Counted from the stretch's first letter, positions 41,613 to 51,600 are shown. The stretch: 64,000 nt of DNA from CAZEAP01 sp964510315 (GCA_964510315.1 CAZEAP010000004.1:62001-126000); one strand, 5' to 3'. A program made the numbers and translations. The notes: generated by a model not told the origin, from the sequence alone.

Positions 41613-42467
41613 ATGAATGAAGTCGGTCGAAACATTCTTCTCACCGGAGGCTCGGGGCTCGTCGGGAGGGCTCTCGCCCGCTCGCTGCGGCGGACCCACG
41701 AGGTCACGCATTTCGACGTGGTCGATCCCGACGACGCGCTGCCGTGCGTCGTGGGTGACCTGCGCGACAGAGAGGCCCTCGACGCCGCGTGTCGGGGCAG
41801 GGACGCAGTGATCCACGCGGCCGCCCTGCACGGAAGGAAGTGGGCCGAAGCGGGGGATGACGTGGGCTTCGAGGTCAACGTGGTGGGCACGAAGAACGTG
41901 CTGGAGGCCGCCGCCGAGAACGATGTGGAACGCGTCGTGTTCACCTCCTCCATCTGGGCGACCGGTCACGGGGACAGTCCGCCGTACCTGCCCATCGACG
42001 AAGAGCTTCCGCGCCAACCCGCCGAACTTTACGGCCTCACCAAAAAACTCGGCGAGAAGATGTGCGCCTATTGCACGAGCAGGCACGGTGTCAGCACCAT
42101 CTGCCTCCGGCCCGGCGGCATCCTGCCGGCCGACGCGCCTCCCGAGCGCCGGGTGGGCCTGCTGTCGGCGGCTGTGGACGTGCGCGACGTTGCCCGTGCG
42201 CACCGGCTGGCTCTGGACGCGTCGCCGTCACTGACGCACGAGGTCTTCATCATCACGGCCGACACCCCGCTGGCCGAGGTTGAACCGGAGGAGTACTCCG
42301 CCGACCCCGGGGGAGTTCTGGGCAGCCGGATCCCCGGACTGGCCGAGGCGGTCGCCGCGGGCCGACTGGAGTTGCCCGTCTTCCGGGAGTGGTACACCAT
42401 CGAGAAGGCGCGCCGGATGCTGGGATACGCGCCCGACCACAACTTCGACATCGCGGACTACGCCTGA
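41613..42467 (+). CDS. NAD-dependent epimerase/dehydratase family protein
   Basis: A 284-aa extended SDR. The NAD motif is LLTGGSGLVGRALA (residues 9-22), followed by CVVGDLRD, DAVIHAAAL, FTSSIWATG and the catalytic YGLTKK with its upstream Ser. It lacks a long substrate domain. The weak ribosome binding site and 65-bp gap from the glycyl radical enzyme suggest one transcript. The SDR that follows starts 10 bp after its stop. It may act on a nucleotide sugar or free sugar acid; no further assignment is possible. Confidence 0.88.
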   Translation: MNEVGRNILLTGGSGLVGRALARSLRRTHEVTHFDVVDPDDALPCVVGDLRDREALDAACRGRDAVIHAAALHGRKWAEAGDDVGFEVNVVGTKNVLEAAAENDVERVVFTSSIWATGHGDSPPYLPIDEELPRQPAELYGLTKKLGEKMCAYCTSRHGVSTICLRPGGILPADAPPERRVGLLSAAVDVRDVARAHRLALDASPSLTHEVFIITADTPLAEVEPEEYSADPGGVLGSRIPGLAEAVAAGRLELPVFREWYTIEKARRMLGYAPDHNFDIADYA

Positions 42468-42477
42468 GGGAGAAACG

Positions 42478-43212
42478 ATGAGACTGGGAGGCAAGACGGC
42501 GCTGGTTACCGGGGCGAGCCTCGGCATTGGTCGGGCCATAGCGCTCGCCTGCGCGGACGCGGGGGCGGACGTGGCCGTCACGGGACGCAGCGCCGACAGG
42601 CTCCGGCCGGTGGCCGAGCGGATTCGCGCCAGGGGTCGCAGGGCGCACGCGATGGAATGGGACGTCAGCGACGTTGCGGCTGCGCCGGACCGGCTGGAGG
42701 AGACAAAGGATGTGCTGGGCGGGCTCGACGTCGTCGTCAACAACGCCGGCGTGCTGCGGCGCGACGGTTCGGGCTTCCCCGACCTCACACCGGAGGAGTG
42801 GGACTACGTGATGGGGGTCAACCTCAGGGGCCTCTACTTCGTCTGCCAGGCCGCCGACAAAGCCATGCGGGAGACCGGCGGCGGCGTCATCATCAACATC
42901 GCTTCCGACGCCGGCCTTCGGGGCGAGGTCCATCCCTACGGCATCTCCAAATGGGGTGTGGTCGGACTCACGAAGGGGCTCGGAAAACGATGCGCCGACC
43001 ACGGCGTCCGCGTCAACGCCATCGCCCCCGGTCCGGTGGCCACCCGGATGATGGGCTGGGCGGAGGGGGATTCGCTGGAGCGGGAGGGGCTTCCGCTCGG
43101 ACGGCTGTCGCGTCCGGAACAGATCGCGGATGTCGCCGTATTCCTCGCTTCGGAGGAGTCGGCCGCGATGTTCGGCGAGGTGGTCGTGGTGAACAGCCGC
43201 ACCGCGCTTTGA
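42478..43212 (+). CDS. SDR family NAD(P)-dependent oxidoreductase
   Basis: A 244-aa classical SDR with the complete motif set: TGASLGIGRAIA (residues 11-22), VVNNAGV, catalytic Ser in NIASDAG, YGISKWGV, and APGPVATRM. It resembles sugar or gluconate dehydrogenases and 3-oxoacyl-ACP reductases, which cannot be separated by sequence inspection. GGGAG ribosome binding site; 10 bp after the epimerase gene, so one operon. The next gene (Gfo/Idh) has its own promoter. Confidence 0.9.
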   Translation: MRLGGKTALVTGASLGIGRAIALACADAGADVAVTGRSADRLRPVAERIRARGRRAHAMEWDVSDVAAAPDRLEETKDVLGGLDVVVNNAGVLRRDGSGFPDLTPEEWDYVMGVNLRGLYFVCQAADKAMRETGGGVIINIASDAGLRGEVHPYGISKWGVVGLTKGLGKRCADHGVRVNAIAPGPVATRMMGWAEGDSLEREGLPLGRLSRPEQIADVAVFLASEESAAMFGEVVVVNSRTAL

Positions 43213-43274
43213 GGCGACGAATGGGCGGAGGCGATGTGCAATTCCCTGGAGGTCCCTCTTCCGGTTGCTCCCCG

Positions 43275-43303
43275 TTGATTCGCCCCGAGGAGCCTCGCAT
43301 AAT
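43275..43303 (+). promoter_or_regulatory. Sigma70-type promoter for the Gfo/Idh gene
   Basis: TTGATT (43275-43280) and CATAAT (43298-43303) with a 17-base spacer. The -10 box is embedded in a perfect palindrome (43294-43308). Confidence 0.55.
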
Positions 43304-43308
43304 GCGAG
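43294..43308. promoter_or_regulatory. Palindromic operator candidate over the -10 box
   Basis: CTCGCAT-A-ATGCGAG is a perfect 7+1+7 inverted repeat that covers the CATAAT -10 element. A dimeric repressor bound here would block the promoter. The regulator is unknown. Confidence 0.4.
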
Positions 43309-43360
43309 AGCGGTCGGATCGGAAGGCGGTTCTGCAGCCTCTCAAAAGGGGAACAGCGGG

Positions 43361-44725
43361 ATGGGTTTCAGGGTAGGCATCTGCGGACTGGGCCATTTTG
43401 GGCGTCGTTTCGTCGAGCTTTTCCAGGCTCACCCCCTCTGCGATGAGGTGGTGCTGGCGGAGCTGCGGGAGGACGTCCTCAGCGACGTTGCCGAGGAACA
43501 CGGCGTCGAGCGCACGTGCAAGGACCTCGAACAGTTGTGCGCGACCGACGTGGACGCGGTGGCCATCTTCACCCAGCGCTGGACACACGGGCCCCAGGCG
43601 CTCAAGGCGCTCAGGGCCGGCAAGCACGTCTACTGTGCCGTGCCGGCCGCGGTGACTACGGAGGAGCTGGGAGAGCTGGTGGAGGCGGTCGAGGAGACCG
43701 GCCTGACCTACTGCCTGGGAGAGACCAGCTTCTACCGCCCGCAGGCCACCTGGTGCCGGCGGAAGTTCGCCGCCGGGGACTTCGGTGAGTTCGTCTACGG
43801 GGAAGGCCAGTACCACCATCACATGGCCCACTGGTTCTACCTGCCGTTCTACGACGCCAACGGGCCGGAGTGGAAGCAGTTCGCCAGTGTGCCGCCGATG
43901 TGGTATCCCACCCATTCGGTTTCCCACGTGCTCAGCGTCACCTTCAGCCGGTTCACGAAGGCATCCTGCTTCGGCCGGGTCGACCAGCACGAGGACGGCC
44001 TCTTCGACCCGCACCTGAGCTACTTCGACAACCCGTGGAGCAACCAGTCGGCGCTGTTCCAGACCGCCGACGGGGGCATGGCGCGCATCAACGAGTTTCG
44101 CCGCACGGGGGCCGGGGAGAGCCGGCAGAGCATCATCGGAACCCGGGGGGCCTACGAGGAGCAGTGTAACCCCCGGCGCGGCGAGGTGACCGTGCAGCAG
44201 CAGATCGACGGCACCGAAGCGGACGCGAAGGAAACCGCCGCCAGTCAGGCGGTCTGGACCGAAATCCGCTGGGAGCAGGACCCCCACGGGCCCGACGGCA
44301 GCTACGATTACGTCAACGCCCAGCACTACATCCATCTCCACAAGGAGGACGTCACCTGCATCCACCGGCTGGACGGCGTGGAGATCACCGAGGAGAACCT
44401 GGGCGACCTGCCGCGAGAATACCTGGGCCGCCGGCACCGGGGGGTTTCCACGGTCCATGAAGTGCAGCGCCTGCCGGAGGAGTTCGTCGGCCTGCCCAAC
44501 GGCCACTGCGGATCCCACCAGTTCCTGGTGCAGGATTTCATGGAGGCCATGGACACCGGCAAGCTGCCGCCGAACCACGTATGGCTGGCGGCTCGCTACA
44601 ACGCGCCCGGTATCGTCGCGCATGAGTCCTGCAAGCGTGGCGGGGAGATGCTGGAGATTCCCGACTTCGGCAGCCCCCCGGAGGACGCCGAATGCATCGA
44701 CCCGCTGGTCGTGTTGCGCGACTGA
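43361..44725 (+). CDS. Gfo/Idh/MocA family oxidoreductase
   Basis: A 454-aa NAD(P)-dependent dehydrogenase. The Rossmann motif is VGICGLGHFGRRFVEL at the N-terminus, followed by VDAVAIFTQRWTHG and AGKHVYCAVPAAVT, the EKP-like loop of the family (here CAVP). The C-terminal domain contains SFYRPQATWCRRKFAAGDFG and YPTHSVSHVLSVTF, the latter with the family's active-site His. Length is longer than typical (350-400 aa), consistent with large planctomycete members. ATG 43361 with AAAGGGG upstream. Substrate unknown; context suggests a modified sugar. Confidence 0.9.
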   Translation: MGFRVGICGLGHFGRRFVELFQAHPLCDEVVLAELREDVLSDVAEEHGVERTCKDLEQLCATDVDAVAIFTQRWTHGPQALKALRAGKHVYCAVPAAVTTEELGELVEAVEETGLTYCLGETSFYRPQATWCRRKFAAGDFGEFVYGEGQYHHHMAHWFYLPFYDANGPEWKQFASVPPMWYPTHSVSHVLSVTFSRFTKASCFGRVDQHEDGLFDPHLSYFDNPWSNQSALFQTADGGMARINEFRRTGAGESRQSIIGTRGAYEEQCNPRRGEVTVQQQIDGTEADAKETAASQAVWTEIRWEQDPHGPDGSYDYVNAQHYIHLHKEDVTCIHRLDGVEITEENLGDLPREYLGRRHRGVSTVHEVQRLPEEFVGLPNGHCGSHQFLVQDFMEAMDTGKLPPNHVWLAARYNAPGIVAHESCKRGGEMLEIPDFGSPPEDAECIDPLVVLRD

Positions 44726-44769
44726 CGCGGAGACCGAAAGCGGACCTTTGCGGCCCCGGAGCGCCGGCC

Positions 44770-44826
44770 ATGCAGAACTTCGTCATCTTCAACCCGGACC
44801 AATGGCGCGGCGACTACCGGCTGTAG
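44770..44826 (+). pseudogene. Truncated sulfatase gene, first 18 codons only
   Basis: ATG at 44770 begins MQNFVIFNPDQWRGDYRL and hits TAG at 44824. The N-FVIF-x-PDQWR-x-DY pattern is the typical opening of planctomycete sulfatases, including the first metal-binding Asp. The remainder is gone, and the sequence right after the stop belongs to the CRISPR-like remnant and R-M island. The junction probably marks where the island or a deletion cut the gene. Confidence 0.6.
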
Positions 44827-44828
44827 CT

Positions 44829-44901
44829 TGCGGGGAACCGGTGCGGAGATAGGACCCGGTCATGATCCCGAGGGACTATCCCCGCGTGTGAGGGGGAACC
44901 G
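44829..44901. CRISPR. Degenerate type I-E-like CRISPR remnant (one repeat and a partial repeat)
   Basis: A 29-base segment at 44873-44901 begins GGACTATCCCCGCGTGTG and ends GAGGGGGAACCG, close to the reverse complement of type I-E repeats (NATCCCCGC...GCGGGGAAC). A partial copy, GCGGGGAACCG, ends at 44840. Exactly 32 bases separate them, the usual type I-E spacer length. No third repeat and no cas gene are present. It could still be a coincidence. Confidence 0.33.
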
Positions 44902-44970
44902 CGCAGGCCTGCCGGGGTTGGGGTTGCCCTGACGGGCAAGCTTCGTACTCCGCTCCGCGGCTGTTCTCCC

Positions 44971-44998
44971 TTGCCTCCCCTGCCATGATTTTTATAAT
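44971..44998 (+). promoter_or_regulatory. Sigma70-type promoter for the R-M operon
   Basis: TTGCCT (44971-44976) and a perfect TATAAT (44993-44998) with a 16-base spacer, about 70 bases upstream of the methyltransferase ATG at 45067. Confidence 0.55.
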
Positions 44999-45066
44999 AC
45001 GAACAGTGTACCGACGGCCTTACTGCACAGATGGGGTCCCAGGTTGGTATATGGAGAAGGGCTCAC

Positions 45067-47901
45067 ATGGCACGCGGAAAAAGAAAAGGCAAAGAGAGCT
45101 GGCCCGAGGACTACAGGCATCCGGAGGCCGACAGCCCGATGCGGCCGGAGGTGGGGACGCAGGCGCAGTTCCGGAAGAAGAAGGAGCCGCAGACGTACCG
45201 GTACGACTCCTCGCTTGCGCCGGAGATGAACTGGGACGGGCAGAATCCGGCGCGCGAGCTGGGCGAATGGCTTCTGGCCTGCGTGGAGGAGGCATCGGCC
45301 CTCGAGCCGCCTCACCGATTCCCGGAGCCGCGCACTTTCCGGTCGTCGGACGGCGGGATCGTCGAGAGCGTGGACGGGCTGCACGAGGCCGTCGCCAAGC
45401 TCAAGGCCCTGGGTGAGCCCTTCCTGAACTGGGCGGGCAAGGCGGAACGGCTTTCCTTCGACGTGCCGACGCTGCCCCTGTTCGTGCACGAGCGGCTGAG
45501 TACCCACGCCATTATTGAGACACTCAAGGGCCATCGGAAAGACGAGGGCGCGCAGCAGTTGGAGCTCTTCGCTGACCCGCAGCACCCCGTCTCAGACCAG
45601 GTGCTGAAAGCCTACGAGTATCGGGACGACTGGGTGAACCGTCTGATCCTCGGCGACAGCCTGGTCGTGATGAACTCCCTGCTCCACTACGAGGGGATGG
45701 GCGGCCAGGTGCAGATGATCTACATGGACCCGCCCTACGGGGTGAAGTTCGGCAGCAACTTTCAGCCCTTCGTGCGCAGCCGGGACGTGAAGCACAACGA
45801 TGACGATTCGCTGACCCGCGAACCGGAGATGGTCCAGGCCTACCGTGACACCTGGGAACTGGGGCTGCACTCCTATCTGTCATACATGCGTGACCGTCTG
45901 CTCCTTTGCCGCGAACTGCTGCACCCGTCGGGCAGTGTGTTCGTCCAGATCGGGGACGAGAACGTGCAGCATGTTCGCGAGGTCTTGGATGAAGTCTTTG
46001 GACCCGACAACTTTTGCTCGCTGATAGCATTCGTGAAGACAGGTGGTTTCAGCCCTACTTTGCTTCCAAACGTTGCGGATTATCTCCTCTGGTATGCGAA
46101 GGACAAAGAACGTGTGACATACCGGCAGCTTCATCAGAGGAAGGACCCGGGCGAAGAGGGAGCCACTCAGTACACGTATGTCGAAGACCCTGACACCGGT
46201 GAAGTGCGCTCAATGACCCAAGAAGAGAGGCAAAACCCAAGCGTGGTCGCATCGACCCATCGGGTTCTCTGCCACGACAACCTGACTGGTCAGGGGGCAT
46301 CGGGGAACACGGACCCGTTCGAATGGGAGGGAAAGGTCTTCGAACTGCCTGCCAATAGCCATTGGAAGACGACGACCGAGGGACTGCAGCGTTTGGCCGA
46401 AGAAAACCGGTTGATAGCTATGGGTGACACCCTTCGGTACAAGCGGTATCTCGATGACTTCCCCGTATATCCAATTTCGAACGTATGGACGGACACGGCG
46501 ATCAGCGGTTTCGCGGAGAAGAAGACCTACGTCGTCCAGACGAACCCGTCCGTTGTCGAGAGATGTATGCTCATGACAACGGACCCAGGCGACCTCGTGC
46601 TCGATCCCACCTGTGGAAGTGGCACGACGGCCTATGTTGCTGAGGAGTGGGGCCGGCGCTGGATTACAACTGACGTCAGCCGGGTGCCCCTGGCGCTGGC
46701 GCGGCAGCGGCTACTGACGGCGACTTTGCCCTGGTACCGGCTTCAGGAAGAAGCACGCGGTCCAGCTGGAGGCTTTATCTACGAGCAGAAGCAAGACGAC
46801 ATCGGGCGCGAGATAGGAGGGATTGTCCCTCACAAGACGCTCAAGGCCATCGCCAATGCCGAGGAACCGGACTACGAGGTGCTTGTTGACAAGCCTGAGC
46901 GAGACAGTGGCGTCACGCGAGTTAGCGGGCCCTTCGTTGTAGAAGCGACGATTCCCACACCTGTCGACTGGGACGCCGACGGCGAGGAGGACTCCGGTGT
47001 GAATATGGCGGAGCGAGGGGCGTTCCTCGACAGAATGCTCGAGGTGTTGCGGAAGAGCCCCGTCCTCCACCTGGAGGGTAACCGGGCGGTGACGCTCAAG
47101 AACGTGCGTCTGCCGGCCAAGTCGCTTTCGCTCTCCGCCGAGGCAATGGTCAGCCCGAAGGACCTGGGGCCTCCGGAGACGCTGGAGGACATGAAGGAGC
47201 AGGCACTGGACGATGCCGGCGGACGGCTGCCGTTCAACGATCAACCGGTGGCCATCGTGTTCGGCCCCGAGAACGGCGCCGTCAGCGAGAAGCTCGTCTT
47301 CGAAGCGGCCCGCGAGGCCCACGTCAAGGACTACGCCCACCTGTTCGTGATCGGGTTCGCCATCCAGCCGAACGCCCGCAAGCTGGTCGAGGACTGCGCA
47401 GAGGCCGTCGGCGTTCCCGCCAGCTACGTGCAGATGACGCCCGACCTGGTGATGGGCGACCTGCTGAAGAACATGCGCTCGAGCGAGATCTTCAGCGTCT
47501 GCGGCCTGCCGGAAGTCGAGGTGCGCGCGGCCGGCGACGGCAAGTACGAGGCCGAGCTACTGGGCATGGATACGTTCGATCCGGCCACGATGAAGACCGA
47601 GCACCGGGACGGCGACGACGTGCCGGCGTGGTTCCTGGACACCGACTACAACGGCCTCTGCTTCCACGTCTGCCAGGCATTCTTCCCGCGCACGCGGGCC
47701 TGGGACAGCATCAAGAAGGCGCTGAAGGGCACGCACGATCCCGAGGTCTGGGACCACCTGGCCGGCACGAGGAGCGCACCCTTTGAGGCCGGAGAGCACG
47801 GCCAGATCGCCGTGAAGGTCATCGACGACCGCGGGAACGAGCTGTTGGTGGTCAAAGATCTGGAGGATGCGCGCACCGAAGGAGAGAAGGATGGAGCGTG
47901 A
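45067..47901 (+). CDS. Site-specific adenine DNA methyltransferase (type III-like Mod subunit)
   Basis: A 944-aa beta-class amino-methyltransferase. The catalytic DPPY is at 221-224 (MIYMDPPYGVKFG) and the SAM motif DPTCGSGT at 513-520, so motif IV precedes motif I, with the target-recognition domain between them. There is a basic N-terminal extension of about 150 residues and a 330-residue C-terminal domain with VAIVFGPENGAVSEK and FVIGFAIQPNARK. It would modify host DNA and guide the helicase-nuclease encoded at 48605. Start ATG 45067 with GGAGAAG upstream. The codons from about 46000 to 46560 are less GC-rich than the rest. It overlaps the MNT gene by 11 bases. Confidence 0.92.
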   Translation: MARGKRKGKESWPEDYRHPEADSPMRPEVGTQAQFRKKKEPQTYRYDSSLAPEMNWDGQNPARELGEWLLACVEEASALEPPHRFPEPRTFRSSDGGIVESVDGLHEAVAKLKALGEPFLNWAGKAERLSFDVPTLPLFVHERLSTHAIIETLKGHRKDEGAQQLELFADPQHPVSDQVLKAYEYRDDWVNRLILGDSLVVMNSLLHYEGMGGQVQMIYMDPPYGVKFGSNFQPFVRSRDVKHNDDDSLTREPEMVQAYRDTWELGLHSYLSYMRDRLLLCRELLHPSGSVFVQIGDENVQHVREVLDEVFGPDNFCSLIAFVKTGGFSPTLLPNVADYLLWYAKDKERVTYRQLHQRKDPGEEGATQYTYVEDPDTGEVRSMTQEERQNPSVVASTHRVLCHDNLTGQGASGNTDPFEWEGKVFELPANSHWKTTTEGLQRLAEENRLIAMGDTLRYKRYLDDFPVYPISNVWTDTAISGFAEKKTYVVQTNPSVVERCMLMTTDPGDLVLDPTCGSGTTAYVAEEWGRRWITTDVSRVPLALARQRLLTATLPWYRLQEEARGPAGGFIYEQKQDDIGREIGGIVPHKTLKAIANAEEPDYEVLVDKPERDSGVTRVSGPFVVEATIPTPVDWDADGEEDSGVNMAERGAFLDRMLEVLRKSPVLHLEGNRAVTLKNVRLPAKSLSLSAEAMVSPKDLGPPETLEDMKEQALDDAGGRLPFNDQPVAIVFGPENGAVSEKLVFEAAREAHVKDYAHLFVIGFAIQPNARKLVEDCAEAVGVPASYVQMTPDLVMGDLLKNMRSSEIFSVCGLPEVEVRAAGDGKYEAELLGMDTFDPATMKTEHRDGDDVPAWFLDTDYNGLCFHVCQAFFPRTRAWDSIKKALKGTHDPEVWDHLAGTRSAPFEAGEHGQIAVKVIDDRGNELLVVKDLEDARTEGEKDGA

Positions 47902-48205
47902 GGAACTGCGAACCGAGCTGAAGCGCCGCCTGGAGGATGCCTTCGGGGACCGACTGCAAGGCGTGGTGCTGTACGGTTCCGAGGCGCGGGGAGAGCCCCG
48001 GCAGGACAGCGACATCGACGTGATGGTGTTGCTGGAGGGGCCTATCAACCTGTGGGAAGACCTCAAGACGGGCATCGAGGCCACCTATGACCTGACGTTG
48101 GAGTTGGGGCGGCCTGTGCATCCGGACCCGGTGGACGCGGCGGAATACGAAAAAGGGGAGTTTGCGCTTTATCGCAACGTGAAACGGGAAGGAATCGTGC
48201 TGTGA
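47891..48205 (+). CDS. Minimal nucleotidyltransferase (MNT-type, probable antitoxin)
   Basis: A 104-aa protein with the polymerase-beta-like motif LYGSEARGEPRQDSDIDVMV: G29-S30 and D41-x-D43 are the metal and nucleotide-binding residues. It lacks other domains. Members paired with HEPN proteins (HepT/MNT systems) act as antitoxins that AMPylate a tyrosine of the toxin. The start at ATG 47891, with GGAGAGAAGG directly upstream, overlaps the Mod stop by 11 bases, and its TGA overlaps the HEPN gene's GTG by 4 bases, so expression is coupled. Confidence 0.88.
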   Translation: MEREELRTELKRRLEDAFGDRLQGVVLYGSEARGEPRQDSDIDVMVLLEGPINLWEDLKTGIEATYDLTLELGRPVHPDPVDAAEYEKGEFALYRNVKREGIVL

Positions 48206-48600
48206 GCCATGAGTCACAGGATCTGTGGGCGCGTGCGGTGGAGGCATTAGGCGTTGCGCAGAGGGAGGCAGCGCTGAGCCCGGACGCCTCGGCGTCGCGT
48301 GCTTACTACGCGGCCTTCCATGCCGTATCCGCCCTCTTTGCCACGAGAGGCGAGAGCTTCAGGCGACACTCGGCAGTGGAAGCGGCCGTGCATCGCGACC
48401 TGGTGCGCACGGGGGATTTGAGCAAGGAGTTGGGCGCGGCCTACAGCGCGTTGCTGAGGTTGCGCGAGGTGGGAGATTACGGCGGGGCACGCCACGTGAG
48501 GGCCGACCAAGCACGCGAGGCGGTGGGCGATGCCCGGAAGATTCTTGCGGCGGTCAGTGAGCTGAAACCGGATGAGTTCCACATGCCGGAAAAGGAGTGA
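48202..48600 (+). CDS. HEPN-domain protein (probable toxin of the MNT pair)
   Basis: A 132-aa helical protein with SRAYYAAFHAVSALFATRG (from residue 32), the characteristic helix of HEPN (PF05168-like) domains, and a C-terminal helical part with DYGGARHVRADQAREAV. HEPN toxins are metal-independent RNases with an R-x4-6-H motif. Here R33 and H40 are six residues apart inside the family helix, but I cannot confirm that this is the active site, so the toxin might be inactive. GTG start overlapping the MNT stop (GTGA). The helicase-nuclease gene starts 4 bp after its stop. Confidence 0.85.
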   Translation: MSHESQDLWARAVEALGVAQREAALSPDASASRAYYAAFHAVSALFATRGESFRRHSAVEAAVHRDLVRTGDLSKELGAAYSALLRLREVGDYGGARHVRADQAREAVGDARKILAAVSELKPDEFHMPEKE

Positions 48601-48604
48601 AGGC

Positions 48605-51600
48605 ATGGCCGACTTCGAGGTGCCGGAACCGATCCTGAATACCCCTTACGAGGAGCCGCAGCAGTACTGGTTCATCCGTGAGGGCGAGTCGCCGGAGCAG
48701 CGCGAGGGCAGACGGCCTTCGGTGGTCTATCCGCCGAGTGACACGCCGGTGAAGTGGAGCATCGAGCCGGAGATTCTGCAGCGCTCCGAGGACTTCGCTC
48801 CCGGTTACGAGATGGTGCTTGTCAACCTGGTCCGGGAGCGGCGCAAGCAATGGCGGGCCGACGGGTGTCCTGGAGTGACGCGAGTCAGCAAGGAACTGAT
48901 GGAGTGGTGGCACCGGGCCGGCCGGAAGACGCCGCTCTGGTTCGCGCAGCTCGAGGCGGCCGAGACGGTCATCTTCCTCACCGAAGCCCGGCAGGATTAC
49001 CTGCAAGGCATCGACGTTCCGCTGGACGAGCCCAACCCGAGCCAGAAAGAGGAAGGCATCAAGGCTTTCCTTCGGTATGCCCTGAAGATGGCAACCGGCG
49101 CGGGCAAGACGACGGTGATGGGGATGCTGGCGGCCTGGAGCATCTTGAACAAGGTGAACAACCGGTCGGATGCTCGGTTCTCCGACGTGGTCCTGATCGT
49201 CTGCCCCAACATCACGATCAAGAACCGGCTGCAGGAACTGGACCCCGAACAGGGCGACGCCAGCCTGTACCGCACGCGCGACCTCGTGCCGCCGCACCTG
49301 ATGCCCCAGCTCAGCCAGGGCAAGGTCATCGTAACGAACTGGCACCTGTTCCAGTTGCAGGACCCCAGCGCCGGCGACCCCGCCAAAGTGAAGAAGATCG
49401 GCGTCAAGGTAGAGAAGCTGGACACCGTCTACATCCGTGACCGAACAGACACCTATCGCGGCTATCGCTACCTCACGTTGGAGGACTACGAGCAGCAGGT
49501 GGCGACGGGGATGCTGACGGTGCGGGAGGAGTATCGCGACAGCAGCGGCAACCTGGAGAAAGCCGACGTCGTGACCACGAAGTACGTGGAGAGCGACACC
49601 GCGTGGGACCGGCGCGTGCTGGGCCAGGAGATCGGCGGCAAGCAGAACATCCTGGTGATGAACGACGAGGCCCATCACGCCTACCGTATCCGGCGCGGGG
49701 AGGAGGAAGAGGAGACCGAGGAAGAGACCTTCGGGGAGGAGAGCGAGGCCGAGGAGTTCTTCACCGAAGCGACGGTATGGGTGGAGGGCCTGGACCGCGT
49801 CCACAAGATGCGGGGCATCAACTTCTGCGTGGACCTGTCGGCGACGCCTTACTACCTGGGCCGTGTGGGCCAGGAGACGAACAAGCCTTTCCCGTGGGTC
49901 GTGAGCGACTTCGGGCTCACTGACGCCATCGAGTCGGGGCTCGTGAAGATACCGCAGCTCGCGCTGCAGGACCCGAGCGGCGAGGAGCGGGCGGCTTACT
50001 TCAACCTCTGGAAGTGGATTCTGGACCAGCTCACGTCTCGCGAGAAGGGCGGCACGAAGGGCAGTCCGAAGCCGGAGGCGGTGCTGAAGTACGCCCACCA
50101 TCCGATTGCGATGCTCGGCGGTCAGTGGGAGGAGACGCGGCAGGTATGGAAGCGCAACGAGGACGACGACCGCCCGCCGGTCTTCATCATCGTGTGCAAG
50201 AACACGAAGATCGCCGAGGTGATCTACCAGTGGCTGGCCAACGGCGAAGCGCCCGAGGGGATTCCGACGTCCGGGATCGACGCGCTGCGCAACACGGACG
50301 GCCGCGAAAACACGGTCCGGATCGACTCGAAGGTGGTGCACGAGACGGATAGCGACCACGCGAAGAGCGACCTGGACGCCTGGATGCGGCTGACGCTGGA
50401 CACGGTGGGCAAGGAGCAGTGGCCGACTGACTCGCAACGCAGGCCCATCTACCCGGAGGGATTCGAGGAGTTGGCGAACAAGCTGGGCAAGCCACTACAT
50501 CCGCCGGGACGGGATGTCCGTTGCATCGTGAGCGTCGGCATGCTCACGGAGGGATGGGACTGCAACACGGTGACGCACATCGTGGGGTTGCGGCCCTTCA
50601 TGTCACAGCTTTTGTGCGAACAGGTTGTCGGCCGCGGCCTGCGGCGCACGAGTTATGAGGTGGCCGAGAACGGGAAGCTCACCGAAGAGGTGGCGCAGAT
50701 CCTGGGTGTGCCGTTCGAGGTCGTGCCCTACAAGGCCGCGCCGGAGGGGCAGCCCGCGCAGGTCAAGGAGCGGAAGCATGTGCACGCGCTGCCCGAGAAG
50801 GCCAGGTACGAGATCACGTTCCCGCGCGTGGACGGCTATACGCAGGCTATCCGGAACCGGGTTACTGTGGACTGGGATGCGTTGCCGCGGCTTCGGCTCG
50901 ACCCGGCCCAGATCCCGCCGGAAGTGCGGATGAAGGCGACCGTGCCGAGCAACGAGGGCCGGCCATCTCTGTTCGGCCCTGGCGGCGAAGTCCAGATTGA
51001 CCTCAATCCGTACCGCGAGGGGCGCCGAATGCAGGAGCTTGCGTTCGAAATGGCTGCGGCGATGACGAAGGAACTGGCGAACAACCCCAGGTGCAACGTG
51101 CCGACGCACGTGCTGTTCCCCCAGACGCTGGGCATCGTGCAGCGGTACTTGGCAGAGAAGGTCGATCCCGTGCCGCCCGCCGAGAGAATTGATGTTGCCC
51201 TCTCGCCGTACTACGGGTGGGCTGTGGAGCGGCTGCGCGACGCGATCCGCGCGGACACGGGAGCCGGCGAGCCGCCGGAGGTGCCCCGTTACGAGCAGCA
51301 CCGCGGCCCGGGCTCAACGGACGAGGTGGACTTCTGGACCAGCCGGGAGGTCTGGACGCCGCAAAGGAGCCACGTCAACTACGTGGTCGCCGACACGCGG
51401 CGCTGGGAGCAGTCGGCCGCCTACCACATCGACAAGCACGATGCGGTGGATGCCTACGTCAAGAACGCGGGTCTGGGATTCGCCATCCCCTACGTGCACA
51501 ACGGCGAGCCGCATGACTACGTGCCCGACTTCATCATCCGGCTGAAGACGGATGGCGACGAGGAGCGCTACCTGATCCTGGAGACCAAGGGGTTCGACGA

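Noticed and set aside
44829..44901. A true CRISPR array
   Set aside because: Only one full repeat and one partial repeat exist and no cas genes; kept only as a low-confidence remnant.
48554..50437. Minus-strand open frame opposite the helicase-nuclease gene
   Set aside because: It is antisense to clear helicase motifs and is composed of Leu/His/Arg-rich shadow sequence.
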